Shown here: positions 24,519-37,350 of the stretch, in pieces
Layout of the letters: every line of letters begins with the position of its first letter
Position numbering within the stretch: position 1 is the stretch's first letter
Assembly: GCF_009755815.1 (NCBI RefSeq)
Contig: NZ_WRPK01000008.1
Coordinates: 62,001-126,000 of the forward strand
Direction of reading: 5' to 3'
DNA from: Flavisphingomonas formosensis
GTDB taxonomy: Bacteria > Pseudomonadota > Alphaproteobacteria > Sphingomonadales > Sphingomonadaceae
DNA length: 64,000 nucleotides
Notes under the pieces: model-generated
What the model was told of the DNA's origin: nothing
Database searches by the model: none
What the model saw: the letters and a program-made list of their open reading frames with translations, nothing else
Position numbers and translations under genes: made by a program

Positions 24519-25660
24519 TGAGGGTTCGCGACGTCCAGCATCCGATGCTCCCGCAGGCGACCGAGGAGGAGCTGAGCCGGCAGCGCGCCGTCGTTTCGCT
24601 GCGCAAGCTGCTCAACGCGCGGGTGCGCAGCCAGAATGTCCGCCGCTTTCATGAGGAAGGCGCCGCCGCCTTCGCCGAGCGCAATAGCCGCCAACCGCAA
24701 TCGCCCGACGATATCCAGGCCGCCCTGTTTGAATCGATGGGCTATCGCATGTGGAGCGCCGCCAACCGCTCCGCCCAGGAGATGATCTGGATGTCGGTGG
24801 GCGAACCGATCTTCCGCGATCGCGATCGCATGCAGGCCGCCGCCCGCGCGCTGGCCGAGGCGCCGGACCGGAAAGGCTCGCTCCACCTCGACCCCGACTA
24901 TGATCCCTCCCCCGAGATTGCCGGCACCGACGTGCATCTCCAGCCCGGCGGCTATGGCCGCGACGACGGTCCGGACGATATCGTCGCCGGCGCCTTCTAC
25001 GAAACCGGCGGCAACGTCTTCTCCTTCGGCCAGGGCGCGGGCAAGGGCGATAGCAAGGCGGGCGTGATCTTCCGCCTGCTCGACGAGGAATTCCCCGATT
25101 TCGTGCCGGGCCGCATCCTCGATCTCGGCTGCTCGGCCGGCGCCGCCTCCTGCGCCTATGCCGATCGCTACCCCGAGGCCGAGGTGCATGCGCTCGATAT
25201 CGGCGCGGGCATGCTGCGCTACGCCCATGCCCGTGCCGAGGCGCTCGGGGTTGCCGTCCATTTCCACCAGATGGACGCGGCCGACCTGCGCTTTCCGGAG
25301 GCGAGCTTCGATCTCATCGTCTCGCACAACATGCTGCACGAGATCGGCGCCGAGAAGCGCCGCCGCGCCATGGCGGAGGCGCTGCGCGTGGTGCGCCCCG
25401 GCGGGCTCGTCATCTTCCAGGACGTCGATACCCGCTTCGCGCCGACCGAGGTGCACAGGGTGGAGAAGAACTGGGATACCGCCTTCAACGGCGAGATCTT
25501 CTGGCAGGTCTATAACGAAGCGGATCTGGTGGCCGATATGCGCGCGGCCGGCTTCGCCGAAACCGGCCTCAGGGAGCACAACGTCTCCGCGGTCAGCAAT
25601 ATCAACCGCTGGTATGTGATCAGCGGGCGCAAGCCGGTGGATGGAACCCCGACCGCATGA
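24515..25660 (+). CDS. class I SAM methyltransferase-fold protein (paralog 2)
   Basis: 381-residue paralog of the protein at 8663-9850. Methyltransferase motifs: ILDLGCSAGAASCAYADRYP, VHALDIGAGMLRYA, FDLIVSHNMLHEIG, VVRPGGLVIFQDVD. The N-terminal ~165 residues share the blocks NRSAQEMIWMSV, GSLHLDP, DVHLQPGGY and DDIVAGA with paralog 1. ATG 24515 overlaps the VOC stop and its own stop overlaps the next gene, so the three are translated together. The shared N-terminal domain in both copies suggests a common, pathway-specific substrate or an activity other than simple methylation. Confidence 0.82.
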   Translation: MMRVRDVQHPMLPQATEEELSRQRAVVSLRKLLNARVRSQNVRRFHEEGAAAFAERNSRQPQSPDDIQAALFESMGYRMWSAANRSAQEMIWMSVGEPIFRDRDRMQAAARALAEAPDRKGSLHLDPDYDPSPEIAGTDVHLQPGGYGRDDGPDDIVAGAFYETGGNVFSFGQGAGKGDSKAGVIFRLLDEEFPDFVPGRILDLGCSAGAASCAYADRYPEAEVHALDIGAGMLRYAHARAEALGVAVHFHQMDAADLRFPEASFDLIVSHNMLHEIGAEKRRRAMAEALRVVRPGGLVIFQDVDTRFAPTEVHRVEKNWDTAFNGEIFWQVYNEADLVADMRAAGFAETGLREHNVSAVSNINRWYVISGRKPVDGTPTA

Positions 25661-25965
25661 CGAGCAGGATCGACGCGATCGCCGCGGTCATCCAGAGCGG
25701 CCGCGGCACCCGCGCCTACAGCCTCGACAATCGCGAGGCCGAGCAGGTGCTTTCCATCGCCCTCGCCCTGCTGGTCGAGCTCGCCGCCTCCAACGATCGC
25801 ATCGATCGGCTGGAACGCGAGATCGCAACGCTGAAGGGCCAATCGCTCGACGCGTTACGCGAGGCACCGTTGGATGCGGACGCGCAGAAGGAACGCCAGG
25901 AGGCGCTCGAAGCGATGCAGCTACGCGTCCTGCGCATCCTGATGGATCCGCGCGACGGGGGTTGA
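25657..25965 (+). CDS. small helical protein of unknown function (small protein 2)
   Basis: 102 residues, no family recognised. After a polar N-terminus comes a hydrophobic helix, EQVLSIALALLVELAA, then a charged segment SNDRIDRLEREIATLKG likely to form a short coiled coil. An acidic Gln/Glu helix, DADAQKERQEALEAMQ, follows. The order and the R-x-D-x-x-E-R pattern match small protein 1 at 18838. ATG 25657 overlaps the methyltransferase stop (ATGA), implying stoichiometric expression with it. I infer a partner protein. Confidence 0.7.
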   Translation: MTSRIDAIAAVIQSGRGTRAYSLDNREAEQVLSIALALLVELAASNDRIDRLEREIATLKGQSLDALREAPLDADAQKERQEALEAMQLRVLRILMDPRDGG

Positions 25966-26032
25966 TCATCCCACAAGCGCCCTTCCCTGCAAGAGGGATC
26001 GGATTCGTACGTTTCGAGATGACCCTTTGCCC

Positions 26033-26058
26033 GTTGCCCCCGCGAAGGCGGGGGCGAC
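26033..26058. terminator. hairpin after the VOC/methyltransferase operon
   Basis: GCCCCCGC / GCGGGGGC 8 bp perfect stem with a GAAG loop, extended by three more pairs, between convergent genes (25965 and 26145). The rest of the 179 bp gap shows nothing else. Confidence 0.55.
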
Positions 26059-26144
26059 GGGATGATCGTGCGTATGTTTAATGCTGCCAGGGCACGGACA
26101 ATTGCGGATGGCTAGAATGTCTGAACAACTGAGATTTCCGCGCC

Positions 26145-26780
26145 TCACCCCTTCGGCCGACGGATCGCGCGCACCTTCCCGCTGCCCCCGCCGCCACAGA
26201 AGAAACGCTCGCCGCCATCCGACTCCAGCCCGGAGACGAAGGTCCCGGCCGGCATCTCCAGCCGCTCGAGCACCGCGCCCGATTGCGGATCGATGCGGCG
26301 CACGTCGCTCGTCTCGTCCTCCCAGGTGCCGTGCCACAGTTCGCCGTCCACCCAGGTGACGCCGGTCACAAAACGATCGGATTCGATCGTTCGCAGGATC
26401 GCGCCCGTTTCCGGATCGATCTGGTGGATCTTGCGGCCGCGATGCTGGCCGACCCACAGCGTGCCCTCCGCCCAGGCAAGGCCGGAATCGCCGCCGCCGC
26501 CCGGCGCCGGAATGGTGGCGACCACCTCGCCCGTCTTGGGATCGACCTTCTGGATGCGCGCCTCGGCGATCTGGAAGAGATAGTGGCCGTCAAATGCGGT
26601 TCCGGCATCCGCCGGCAGCGCGATCGATCCGACCAGCGCACCGCTCTCCGGATCCAGCGCATTCAGCCCGTCACCGCCCGCGAACCAGACTCGTTCGCCA
26701 TCGAAGCTGACCCCGTGGACGCCCTCGACTCCGGCGAAAGGGCCATATTCGCGGAGGATTTCGGCGGACGCACGCTTCAT
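26145..26780 (-). CDS. small beta-propeller protein (Vgb/NHL/glutaminyl-cyclase-like repeats)
   Basis: 211 residues made of about five similar blades with Trp or Gly before acidic turns: VWFAGGDGLNALDPESGAL, HYLFQIAEARIQKVDPKTG, TLWVGQHRGRKIHQIDPETG, ELWHGTWEDETSDVRRIDPQSG. No signal peptide. The blades resemble quinoprotein-amine-dehydrogenase-like or virginiamycin lyase propellers, but the catalytic residues of the latter cannot be confirmed. Stop and start are close to the regulator gene upstream (9 bp), so the two form one transcript and the protein may be a sensor partner or a target. Confidence 0.72.
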   Translation of the reverse strand: MKRASAEILREYGPFAGVEGVHGVSFDGERVWFAGGDGLNALDPESGALVGSIALPADAGTAFDGHYLFQIAEARIQKVDPKTGEVVATIPAPGGGGDSGLAWAEGTLWVGQHRGRKIHQIDPETGAILRTIESDRFVTGVTWVDGELWHGTWEDETSDVRRIDPQSGAVLERLEMPAGTFVSGLESDGGERFFCGGGGSGKVRAIRRPKG

Positions 26781-26789
26781 GCGCCGGGT

Positions 26790-28010
26790 TTAGCGCGATG
26801 GCATCGGCACCGGGAGTAACAAGCTTGTCGGGAAACCCGATACGCCGGACGCGATCCAGCGGCAGGCACGGCCTCTGCCGAAGGATTCCGCCTTGCCCGC
26901 CTCCGCCAGCCCGTCCAGCGCGCGCTGCACGGTGCGCTGGCTGACCCCAAGCGCCAGCGCCAGGGCCGAGCTCGGCCAGGCTTCGCCATCGGCGAGCAAC
27001 GCCAGCACCTCCGGATGATCGCCCTCGACGGGCGGCGCCAGGACGACCGGCTTGCGGCCGCGCCGCGGCATCAGCAGGAAACCCCGCGCCGTCGCGGTGA
27101 TGCCCGCCAGCGGCCGCATCATCTTGCGCAGCCGGCCGATTTCCACGCGCAGCCGCGCGCGATGCGACTCGTCCGCCTCACGCGCCGAGAAGGCACGGGC
27201 CAGCAGCGTCTCGCGCGAAACGTCGCGCGGCCAGGCCTCGGCCAGCGCCCGCACCAGCGCAAACAGCTTCGGCCGGCTCGTGAAGGACAGCGTCGCCACG
27301 CCGGTCCGCGCGACGCTGCGGCATGCATCGACGACGAGCGCCTCGCCCGCGAGCAGCGTCTCAACCTCGTCCAGCCGCAAGATGCGATCGGCGCCGCGCG
27401 CGATCAACCGGGCCGCCGGCCCCTCCAGTGCCCGGATGGCGACCGCGACCTCGGCGACCAGCGCCGGGATGCCGGCGTCCTGCGCATGCCGCTCCGCGCG
27501 GACAAGCGCCCCGCGCGCGGCCTCGGCTCGGATGCGCCGCGCAGCGATGCCAGCCTCGACCAACGCCTGCGCCGCCTGCGACGCCGGTGGCAATCGTGCG
27601 GGATCGATCGCCGCCAGCGCCCGTTCGGCCTCGTCGAGGCGCCCAATCAGCAACAGGCGCCGGGCTTCGAGATAGTGGGCATGCGCGGCATTCACCCGAT
27701 CGCCATGCGCCTCAAGCGTGGTCCGCGCGGCCTCCAGCCGCCGATCGGGCCATGCCAGATCGCGCGAGACGAACGCGATCTCGGCCTCCGCGACGACACA
27801 GCGCGCCTGGGCGACGCTTTCCCGCGGCCCGAAGCCATGCGCAGCACGGCGCAGCAGTTCCCGGGCGCGATCGAAATCGCCGAGCTGCGCCATGGTGATG
27901 CCGCGCAACGCCAGCGCGGGTGGATCTTCGCGCAGCGCGATCCGGCCGAGCGCGCCGAGCGGATCGCCCCTGGCGAGCGCCCGCGCCGCGGCGGTGATCA
28001 GCGAGTCCAT
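26790..28010 (-). CDS. large transcriptional regulator with two DNA-binding domains and a helical-repeat N-terminus
   Basis: 406 residues. Residues 1-~250 are Ala/Arg-rich helical repeats resembling TPR units ([36 protein letters not shown]). A winged-helix region of the OmpR/SARP type follows: [20 protein letters not shown], then [15 protein letters not shown]. The C-terminus is a second [29 protein letters not shown] 28010 is chosen because the helical region begins there and the upstream sequence is shared with the divergent promoter. The inverse order of sensor and DNA-binding parts is unusual. Probably controls the divergent 28115-29139 pair. Confidence 0.7.
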
Positions 28011-28114
28011 CGAAATCCCGTCACACTTGTCACTCCCGCCCGCCGCCTGCGCGCGCCACCATCCTCGCCATGCCCATAGCGGCAGCAACGGCCCAATCGA
28101 CCGGGAACCACAGA

Positions 28115-28426
28115 ATGACGACGCACATTGCCTCGCACAAGGCGGCCCCGCCACCCGTCCGGCCTCTCGGTCCGGCGGACTGGCTTGGCTTCGCGGCCAC
28201 ACCGGTCTTCACCGCGCTGGCCGCGGTGTCGGCGGCGGAAGTGCCGCGGATCATGCTTTGCTCGGCGCTGCCCGGCCTGCTGCCGATCGACGGCATGACG
28301 CTCATGTATCTGCTGATGAGCCTCTTCCACGCCGGTCCCTGGCTGCGTCTCGCCGCTCTGTGGCCGTCCAGCAGCCGGAAATCGCAGCCGCTCCAACTGA
28401 AAACCCAGAAAAGGATCTACCGATGA
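28115..28426 (+). CDS. small membrane protein, unknown function
   Basis: 103 residues with two hydrophobic stretches, [21 protein letters not shown] and [17 protein letters not shown], and a basic, Ser-rich tail. No named family can be assigned. The ATG at 28115 gives an N-terminus [19 protein letters not shown]. Its stop overlaps the DUF899 start (ATGA), so it is co-translated with that gene and is probably a membrane partner. Confidence 0.65.
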
Positions 28427-29139
28427 ACGCGACCATCCCCCTTTCGTCCGAACATCGCATCGTCTCCCGCGAAGAGTGGCTCACCGCCCGCAAGAACTTG
28501 CTGGCGAAAGAACGGTCGATGACCCATGCGCTCGACGATCTGCGCGAGGAGCGGCGGCGCCTCCCCTGGGTGAAGATCGACAAAGACTATGTCTTCGAAG
28601 GGCCAGGCGGTCCGCGTCCGCTCGCCGATCTGTTCGGCGGCCGCAGCCAGCTCGCCATCTATCATTTCATGCTGACGCCGGGATCGGACGGCATCTGCCG
28701 GGGCTGTTCCTTCATCGCCGACGGCATCGATGCGGCGCGCCAGCATTTCGAGCATGCCGATCTCGCCTTCGCCGCCATCTCCCGCGCACCGATCGGCCGG
28801 ATCGAGGCGGTGCGTCGGCGCATGGGCTGGAGCTTCCCCTGGCTCTCCTCGCACGACAGCGACTTCAACTTCGATTTCGGTGTCTCCTTCACCCCCGAGC
28901 AATTGGAAGACGGCACCGCCATCTACAATTACGGCACCGTCATCCGGAAGAGCGAGGATATGTTTGGCACGAGTATCTTCGTGAGAGATGGCAGGGGTGA
29001 CGTTTTCCACAGCTATTCGACCTATCATCGCGGCAACGAAATGCTGATGGGCGCCTTCATGTGGCTCGATCTCGTCCCCAAGGGCCGCAACGAACCCGAT
29101 GGCACGATGAACTGGGTCAAGCTCCACGACGAATATTGA
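28423..29139 (+). CDS. DUF899 thioredoxin-fold family protein
   Basis: 238 residues. Typical family features: [43 protein letters not shown], then FHFML-like [25 protein letters not shown] with a CxxC-like RGCS segment, and [28 protein letters not shown] near the end. Members are cytoplasmic and thioredoxin-like, of uncertain function, often in stress loci. Start ATG 28423 overlaps the previous stop. Confidence 0.85.
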
Positions 29140-29152
29140 GCTGGTGCCATCC

Positions 29153-29184
29153 TGAACCTTTTCCCGCTTGCGGGAGAGGGTTCA
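29153..29184. terminator. hairpin between DUF899 gene and alpha-glucosidase gene
   Basis: TGAACC and GGTTCA outer arms with an inner TCCCGC/GCGGGA stem; serves two converging genes. Confidence 0.5.
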
Positions 29185-30798
29185 AGACAGCGAGATCACC
29201 GCCCTTCCCCACGGCCCCAGCGCCAGATCCCGGCCGGCTTCCTCATATCCGCCGGCCACCGTCTCGCCGATCCGCCCACGCAGCCCCCCCGGCGCCCATG
29301 TCGCCGGCTCCGCGGAGAGATTGAACAGACAGAGCAACGCCTCCCCCTCGCTTTCGCGCAGCCAAGCGAGGATCGGTCCTTCCGCCTTCAGGAAGCGGAT
29401 CGAGCCCGTCGCCAGCGCCGGATACGCCTTGCGCAGCCCGATCGCCGCGCGATAGGCTGCAAGCACCGAATGGGGATCGGCCGCCTGCACGTCCGCCGCC
29501 GCGCGCCGATGCGCCTGCGGGACAGGCAGCCAGGGCGTGCCGGTGGTGAAGCCGCCATTGTCCGCCGCCGCTTCCCACACCATCGGCGTGCGGCAGCCGT
29601 CGCGCCCCTTGAAAGCGGGCCAGAAGCGGATGCCATAGGGATCGCGCAGATCCTCGAAGCGCAGCTCCGCCTCGGTCAGCCCCAGTTCCTCGCCCTGATA
29701 GAGGCAGATGGTGCCACGCAGGGCGACGAGCAGCAGGATGGCGAGCTTCGCCACCTCGTTCGGATCCTCTCCCGCCGGCGTCCAGCGCGACACATGGCGC
29801 ACCACGTCGTGGTTGGAGAGCGCCCAGCAAACCCATCCCTCGCGCGCCGCCTTCTCGAACCGGCCGACGATCGCGCGGAAATAATCGGGGGTGAATTCCG
29901 TGCCGAACAGATCGAACGTATAGCAGAGATGCAGCCGGTCGCCGCCCTTGGTGTAGAGGCCGACGGTGTCCGGCGAGCGCGCGCCGTCCCCCACCTCGCC
30001 CATCGCCACACGGCCGGAAAATTCGTCCAGCAACGCGCGGATCCGTTTCAGGAAGGCGATGTTGCCGCGCTGCGTCTTGTCGTAGCGGTGCTCCTGGAAG
30101 CCATAGGGATTGGTTTCCTGCACATCCGGCGCCGCGCCGCGAAAGGCGGGCGGATTGTCGCGGAGCCTGGCGTCGTGGAGATAATGGTTGCAGGCGTCGA
30201 GCCGAAAACCGTCCACGCCGCGATCCAGCCAGAAACGCATCGTGTCGATCAACGCCGCCTGCACCGCCGGCTCGTGAAAATTGAGGTCCGGCTGGCTGGT
30301 GAGGAAGCTATGCATATAATATTGCATGCGTACCCCGTCCCATTCCCACGCGGGACCGCCGAACACCGAGAGCCAGTTGTTGGGCGCCGTGCCGTCCGGC
30401 TTCGCTTCGGCCCAGACATACCAGTCGGCCTTGTCGTTGGTGCGGCTCGCGCGGCTCTCGACGAACCAGCCATGCTTGTCCGACGTGTGGGAGAGCACCT
30501 GGTCGATGATGATCTTCAGCCCCAGCCGATGCGCCTCGGCAAGCAGCGCGTCGAAATCGGCGAGCGTGCCGAACAGCGGATCGACGTCGCGATAGTCGGA
30601 CACGTCATAACCCATGTCCGCCATCGGCGACTTGAAGAAGGGCGCGATCCACACCGCATCCACGCCGAGCGAAGCGATATGCGCCAGCCGCCGGGTGATG
30701 CCGGGCAGATCCCCCACCCCGTCGCCGTCGCTATCCTGGAAGGAACGCGGATAGACCTGATACACCACCGCGCCGCGCCACCAGTCCGTGCTGCTCAT
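29182..30798 (-). CDS. GH13 alpha-glucosidase / oligo-1,6-glucosidase
   Basis: 538 residues, cytoplasmic. GH13 regions in order: DAVWIAPFFKSPMADMGYDVSDY, GLKIIIDQVLSHTSDKH, the nucleophile in GVDGFRLDACNHY, the acid/base in RVAMGEVGD and the third carboxylate in WALSNHDVVRH. The Q of IIIDQVLSHTS points to the alpha-1,4-type subgroup, the family of sphingomonad maltose enzymes. It hydrolyses short malto-oligosaccharides. It follows the glycogen cluster on the same strand but is separated by 244 bp containing a palindromic repeat, so it may have its own promoter. Confidence 0.92.
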   Translation of the reverse strand: MSSTDWWRGAVVYQVYPRSFQDSDGDGVGDLPGITRRLAHIASLGVDAVWIAPFFKSPMADMGYDVSDYRDVDPLFGTLADFDALLAEAHRLGLKIIIDQVLSHTSDKHGWFVESRASRTNDKADWYVWAEAKPDGTAPNNWLSVFGGPAWEWDGVRMQYYMHSFLTSQPDLNFHEPAVQAALIDTMRFWLDRGVDGFRLDACNHYLHDARLRDNPPAFRGAAPDVQETNPYGFQEHRYDKTQRGNIAFLKRIRALLDEFSGRVAMGEVGDGARSPDTVGLYTKGGDRLHLCYTFDLFGTEFTPDYFRAIVGRFEKAAREGWVCWALSNHDVVRHVSRWTPAGEDPNEVAKLAILLLVALRGTICLYQGEELGLTEAELRFEDLRDPYGIRFWPAFKGRDGCRTPMVWEAAADNGGFTTGTPWLPVPQAHRRAAADVQAADPHSVLAAYRAAIGLRKAYPALATGSIRFLKAEGPILAWLRESEGEALLCLFNLSAEPATWAPGGLRGRIGETVAGGYEEAGRDLALGPWGRAVISLS

Positions 30799-30878
30799 AT
30801 CCGCGCCCTCCGGATCACCGTCGCCCCTGCGAAGGCACTACGGCGTTCACGCATCGGTTTGGTCGCCTTTCTTCTCCG

Positions 30879-30963
30879 CGTCATGCCAGCGGAAGCTGGC
30901 ATCACTCGCAACCGGCAGTCGGCGTGACTGTCGAGAGAGACCCCAGTGTTCGCTGGGGTGACG
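30879..30963. repeat. 85 bp palindromic intergenic repeat, second family, copy 2
   Basis: CGTCATGCCAGCGGAAGCTGG at one end and a CCCAG..CGCTGGG hairpin then GTGACG at the other, the same design as 23330-23413 with a different centre. Lies between glgX and the alpha-glucosidase gene. Confidence 0.85.
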
Positions 30964-31042
30964 AAGAAGGAAAGCGCCGAATCAACATGTGTGAAGGCCA
31001 TAGTACGAAGGCAGGGCAACAAAGAGAGAGCCACCCCTCCCG

Positions 31043-32901
31043 TCACGACGGCACGAACGCCACGCTGCGCGCCGCCACCTCGCATGGCGGATCGACGAAG
31101 CGCACCGCGTCTCCGCTGCGGTTGATCAGCACGGCGATCCCGCTCGCGAGCTTCATCGCCAGCGCGCCCGTGTCCGGCGCCTCCCAGTCGCCTTCGTCGA
31201 AACGCCGGCCGTCCGGCGCCAGCCAGGTGACGTCTGCGTCGCTCAGCAGCCGCGGATCGGCGAGCGCCGGATGTGCCGCGCGCAGGGCCGCCAGCTGCGC
31301 GACATGATCCTCCAGCGCGACGTCGCGTCCTGCCCAGTCGAGCCAGCCGATCGCGTTATCCTGCGCATAGGCGTTGTTATTGCCCTGCTGGGTGCGGCCG
31401 AATTCGTCGCCCGCGGTCAGCATGATGGTGCCGCGCGAGGCGAACAGGGTCGCCAGCAGCGCCCGCACGTCGCGCGCCCGTTCCGCGCGCACCGCCGGAT
31501 CGTCGCTCGGACCCTCGACGCCATTGTTCCAGGAGAAGTTGGCGTCGTGGCCGTCGCGATTGCCCTCGCCATTCGCCTCATTATGCTTTGCCGCATAGGC
31601 GACGCTGTCGGCGAGGCTGAAGCCGTCATGCGCGGCGAGGAAGTTCACGCTGCGGGTGCGCGGCGCGGAAAAGATGTCGGAGGAACCGGCGAGCCGCGTC
31701 GCCAGCGCGCCGACGGCATGGGCATCGCCCCGCCAGAAGCGGCGCACGTCGTCGCGATAGCGGTCGTTCCATTCCAGGAAGCCTTCCGGAAACTGGCCGA
31801 GACGATAGCCGCCCGGCCCCACGTCCCAGGGCTCCGCGATCATCACCCTGTCGGCCAGCACGGAATCACCGGCGAAGGCGGTGAACAAGGGCGCATGCGG
31901 ATCGAAGCCGTTCGGCCCGCGCCCCAGCACCGGCGCCAGATCGAAGCGGAAACCGTCCACGCCCGCATTGCGGACGAAGTGCCGCAGCGTATCGAGGATC
32001 AGCCGCTGCATCGGTGCCCGCTCGCAGGCGAGCGTATTGCCGCAGCCGGTATCGTTGACGAGCTGGCCGCCCTCCATGCGGAAATAGCTGGCGCCGTCGA
32101 TCCCGCGCAGTGACAGGGTCGGGCCTAGGGCGTCGCTTTCCCCGGTATGGTTGAAGACCATGTCCAGGATCACGCCTATGCCGGCGGCGTGCAGCGCCTC
32201 CACGGTATCGCGCAGCTCGCCAAAGCCGCCGGGTGCCAGCCTGGGATCCAGGGCCATGAAACTGACCGGGTTATAACCCCAAGCGTTGCTGAGACCGAGC
32301 GGCGGCAAATGCCGCTCGTCGATCCAGGCGACCACCGGCATCAGTTCCACCGCGCCGACACCGATCTTCTTCAGATGCGCGATCACCGCCGGATGGGCGA
32401 GCGCCGCGATCGTGCCCCGCTGCAGCGGCGGCACCTCGGGATGCTGCCGGGTGAAGCCACGCACCGAGACTTCATAGATGAGCCCCCCCGGCGCAAAGCG
32501 CGGCGATGCCGGAAAGGGCGGCTCCGGCAAGGTGGTGACGATCGCCTTGGGCATCAGCGCGGCCGTATCCACGCCGCGCTCGGCAAGCCGGGGATCATAA
32601 TGATAGGGGCGGTCGATCTCGATCGCCCAGGGATCCATCAGCAGCTTGCAGGGATCGAACCAGTGGCCCGCCGCAGGATCGAATGCACCGCCGACACGAT
32701 AGCCGTAGCGCGCGCCAGGCTTCACCGTCTCTACGAACACATGATGCCAGCCGCCCTGCGCGGCATTCAGCCGCTCGCTCTGCATCTCGCCGCCATCCTC
32801 GTCGAACAGGACGACGTCCACTGTTTCGGCATGGGCCGACCAGAGGGTGAAATGCGTGCCGTCCTCTGTCGCGTGGGCGCCGGGCGGGAATTCGGGCTCC
32901 A

Positions 32902-32902
<1 letters not shown>
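31043..32902 (-). CDS. glgX: glycogen debranching enzyme
   Basis: 619-residue GH13 enzyme that cleaves alpha-1,6 branches left by phosphorylase. N-terminal CBM48-like domain (FPPGAHATEDGTHFTLWSAHAETVDVVLFD), then the barrel: GVILDMVFNHTGES, GVDGFRFDLAPVLGR (nucleophile), RVMIAEPWDVGPGGY (acid/base), FLAAHDGFSLADSV, and the GlgX signature TAGDEFGRTQQGNNNAYAQDN. Slightly shorter than E. coli GlgX. ATG overlaps the pgm stop (TGATG). Confidence 0.95.
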
Positions 32903-35975
<3,073 letters not shown>

Positions 35976-35981
35976 CGGTAA

Positions 35982-37247
35982 TCAGTCCCTGAGGAGGTCG
36001 ATCATCGGTTGGGTGATGAGCACGACGCCCTTATCGGACCGTCTGAAGCGCTGCGCGTCCAGTTCTGGATATTCACCGACGATCAGTCCCGGCGGGATCT
36101 TCACGCCCGCATCCACCACCACCCGGTGCAGCCGGGCACCCCGCCCGATCTCGCAATCGGGCATCACCACCGCCTCGGTGATCGAGGAATAGCTGTGCGC
36201 ACGCACGCCGGTGAAGATCAGGCTGCGGTGCAGCGAGGATCCGGAGATGATCGTGCCACCGGCGACCAGCGAGGAAATGGCCGCGCCGCGGCGGCCCTCA
36301 TAATCGTGGACGAACTTGGCAGGCGGCGTCACCTCCGAATAGGTCCAGAGTGGCCAGCTGCGATCGTAGATGTCGAGATGCGGCACCACGTCGGTCAAGT
36401 CGATATTGGCTTCCCAATAGGCATCGATCGTGCCGACGTCACGCCAATAGGACTCCTTCTCCTGCTCTCCCCTTACGCAGCTTTCGGTGAAGCGGTGCGC
36501 CACCGCCTTGCCATGCTTGACGATATGGGGAATCAGGTCGCCGCCGAAATCATGGTTGGAATCCTCGTTGGCCGCATCCTCGCGCAACAGATCCGCAAGG
36601 AAACGTGTCCGGAACACATAGATGCCCATCGATGCCAAGGCGAAATCGGGCTTGTCCGGCATGCCGGGCGGATCGGCCGGCTTCTCGATGAAGGCGATGA
36701 TCTGGTCCTTGGCATCGACGTGCATCACGCCGAAACCGCTCGCCTCGGTGCGCGCCACTTCCAGGCAGCCGACGGTGACGTCCGCGCCGGATTCGACATG
36801 CTGGCGGAGCATCAGCTCATAATCCATCTTGTAGACGTGATCGCCCGCCAGGATCACGATATATTCCGGTGCATAGGCCTCGATGATGTCGAGATTCTGG
36901 AACACCGCATCGGCCGTCCCGAGATACCATTGAGACTCAGAGACGCGCTGGCTGGCCGGCAGGATATCGAAGCTCTCGTTGCGCTCCGGCCGGAAGAAGT
37001 TCCAGCCGCGCTGCAGATGCCGGATCAGCGAATGCGCCTTATACTGGGTGGCGACGCCGATGCGGCGAATGCCCGAATTCAGGGCGTTGGACAGCGCGAA
37101 ATCGATGATCCGCGCCTTGCCGCCGAAATAGACCGCGGGTTTCGCGCGCACGTCGGTCAACTCGAACAGGCGGCTGCCGCGTCCGCCCGCCAGCACATAG
37201 GCCATGGCATCGCGGGCGATCGGCGCCGTTCGTCTCTTGTCGATCAT
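35982..37247 (-). CDS. glgC: glucose-1-phosphate adenylyltransferase
   Basis: 421 residues. Makes ADP-glucose from ATP and glucose 1-phosphate, the committed step. [38 protein letters not shown] is the nucleotide-binding and allosteric N-terminus; [16 protein letters not shown] and [12 protein letters not shown] follow; the C-terminal left-handed helix is visible from [15 protein letters not shown]. The ATG at 37247 is preceded by GGAGAAGAG; an upstream in-frame Met is not needed. Confidence 0.96.
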   Translation of the reverse strand: MIDKRRTAPIARDAMAYVLAGGRGSRLFELTDVRAKPAVYFGGKARIIDFALSNALNSGIRRIGVATQYKAHSLIRHLQRGWNFFRPERNESFDILPASQRVSESQWYLGTADAVFQNLDIIEAYAPEYIVILAGDHVYKMDYELMLRQHVESGADVTVGCLEVARTEASGFGVMHVDAKDQIIAFIEKPADPPGMPDKPDFALASMGIYVFRTRFLADLLREDAANEDSNHDFGGDLIPHIVKHGKAVAHRFTESCVRGEQEKESYWRDVGTIDAYWEANIDLTDVVPHLDIYDRSWPLWTYSEVTPPAKFVHDYEGRRGAAISSLVAGGTIISGSSLHRSLIFTGVRAHSYSSITEAVVMPDCEIGRGARLHRVVVDAGVKIPPGLIVGEYPELDAQRFRRSDKGVVLITQPMIDLLRD

Positions 37248-37350
37248 ATGCGCTCTTCTCCGCTCCGCGTACGCCATGAAACTGACACTCCGCATCGCCG
37301 CAATCGACGATCCGCGAAATACGCCGATCCGGGCCGAACGGCGATACCCC

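Noticed and set aside
23330-30963. Repeated hairpin units considered as a CRISPR-like array
   Set aside because: The copies are single, kilobases apart and internally palindromic, with no regular spacer arrangement and no cas genes.
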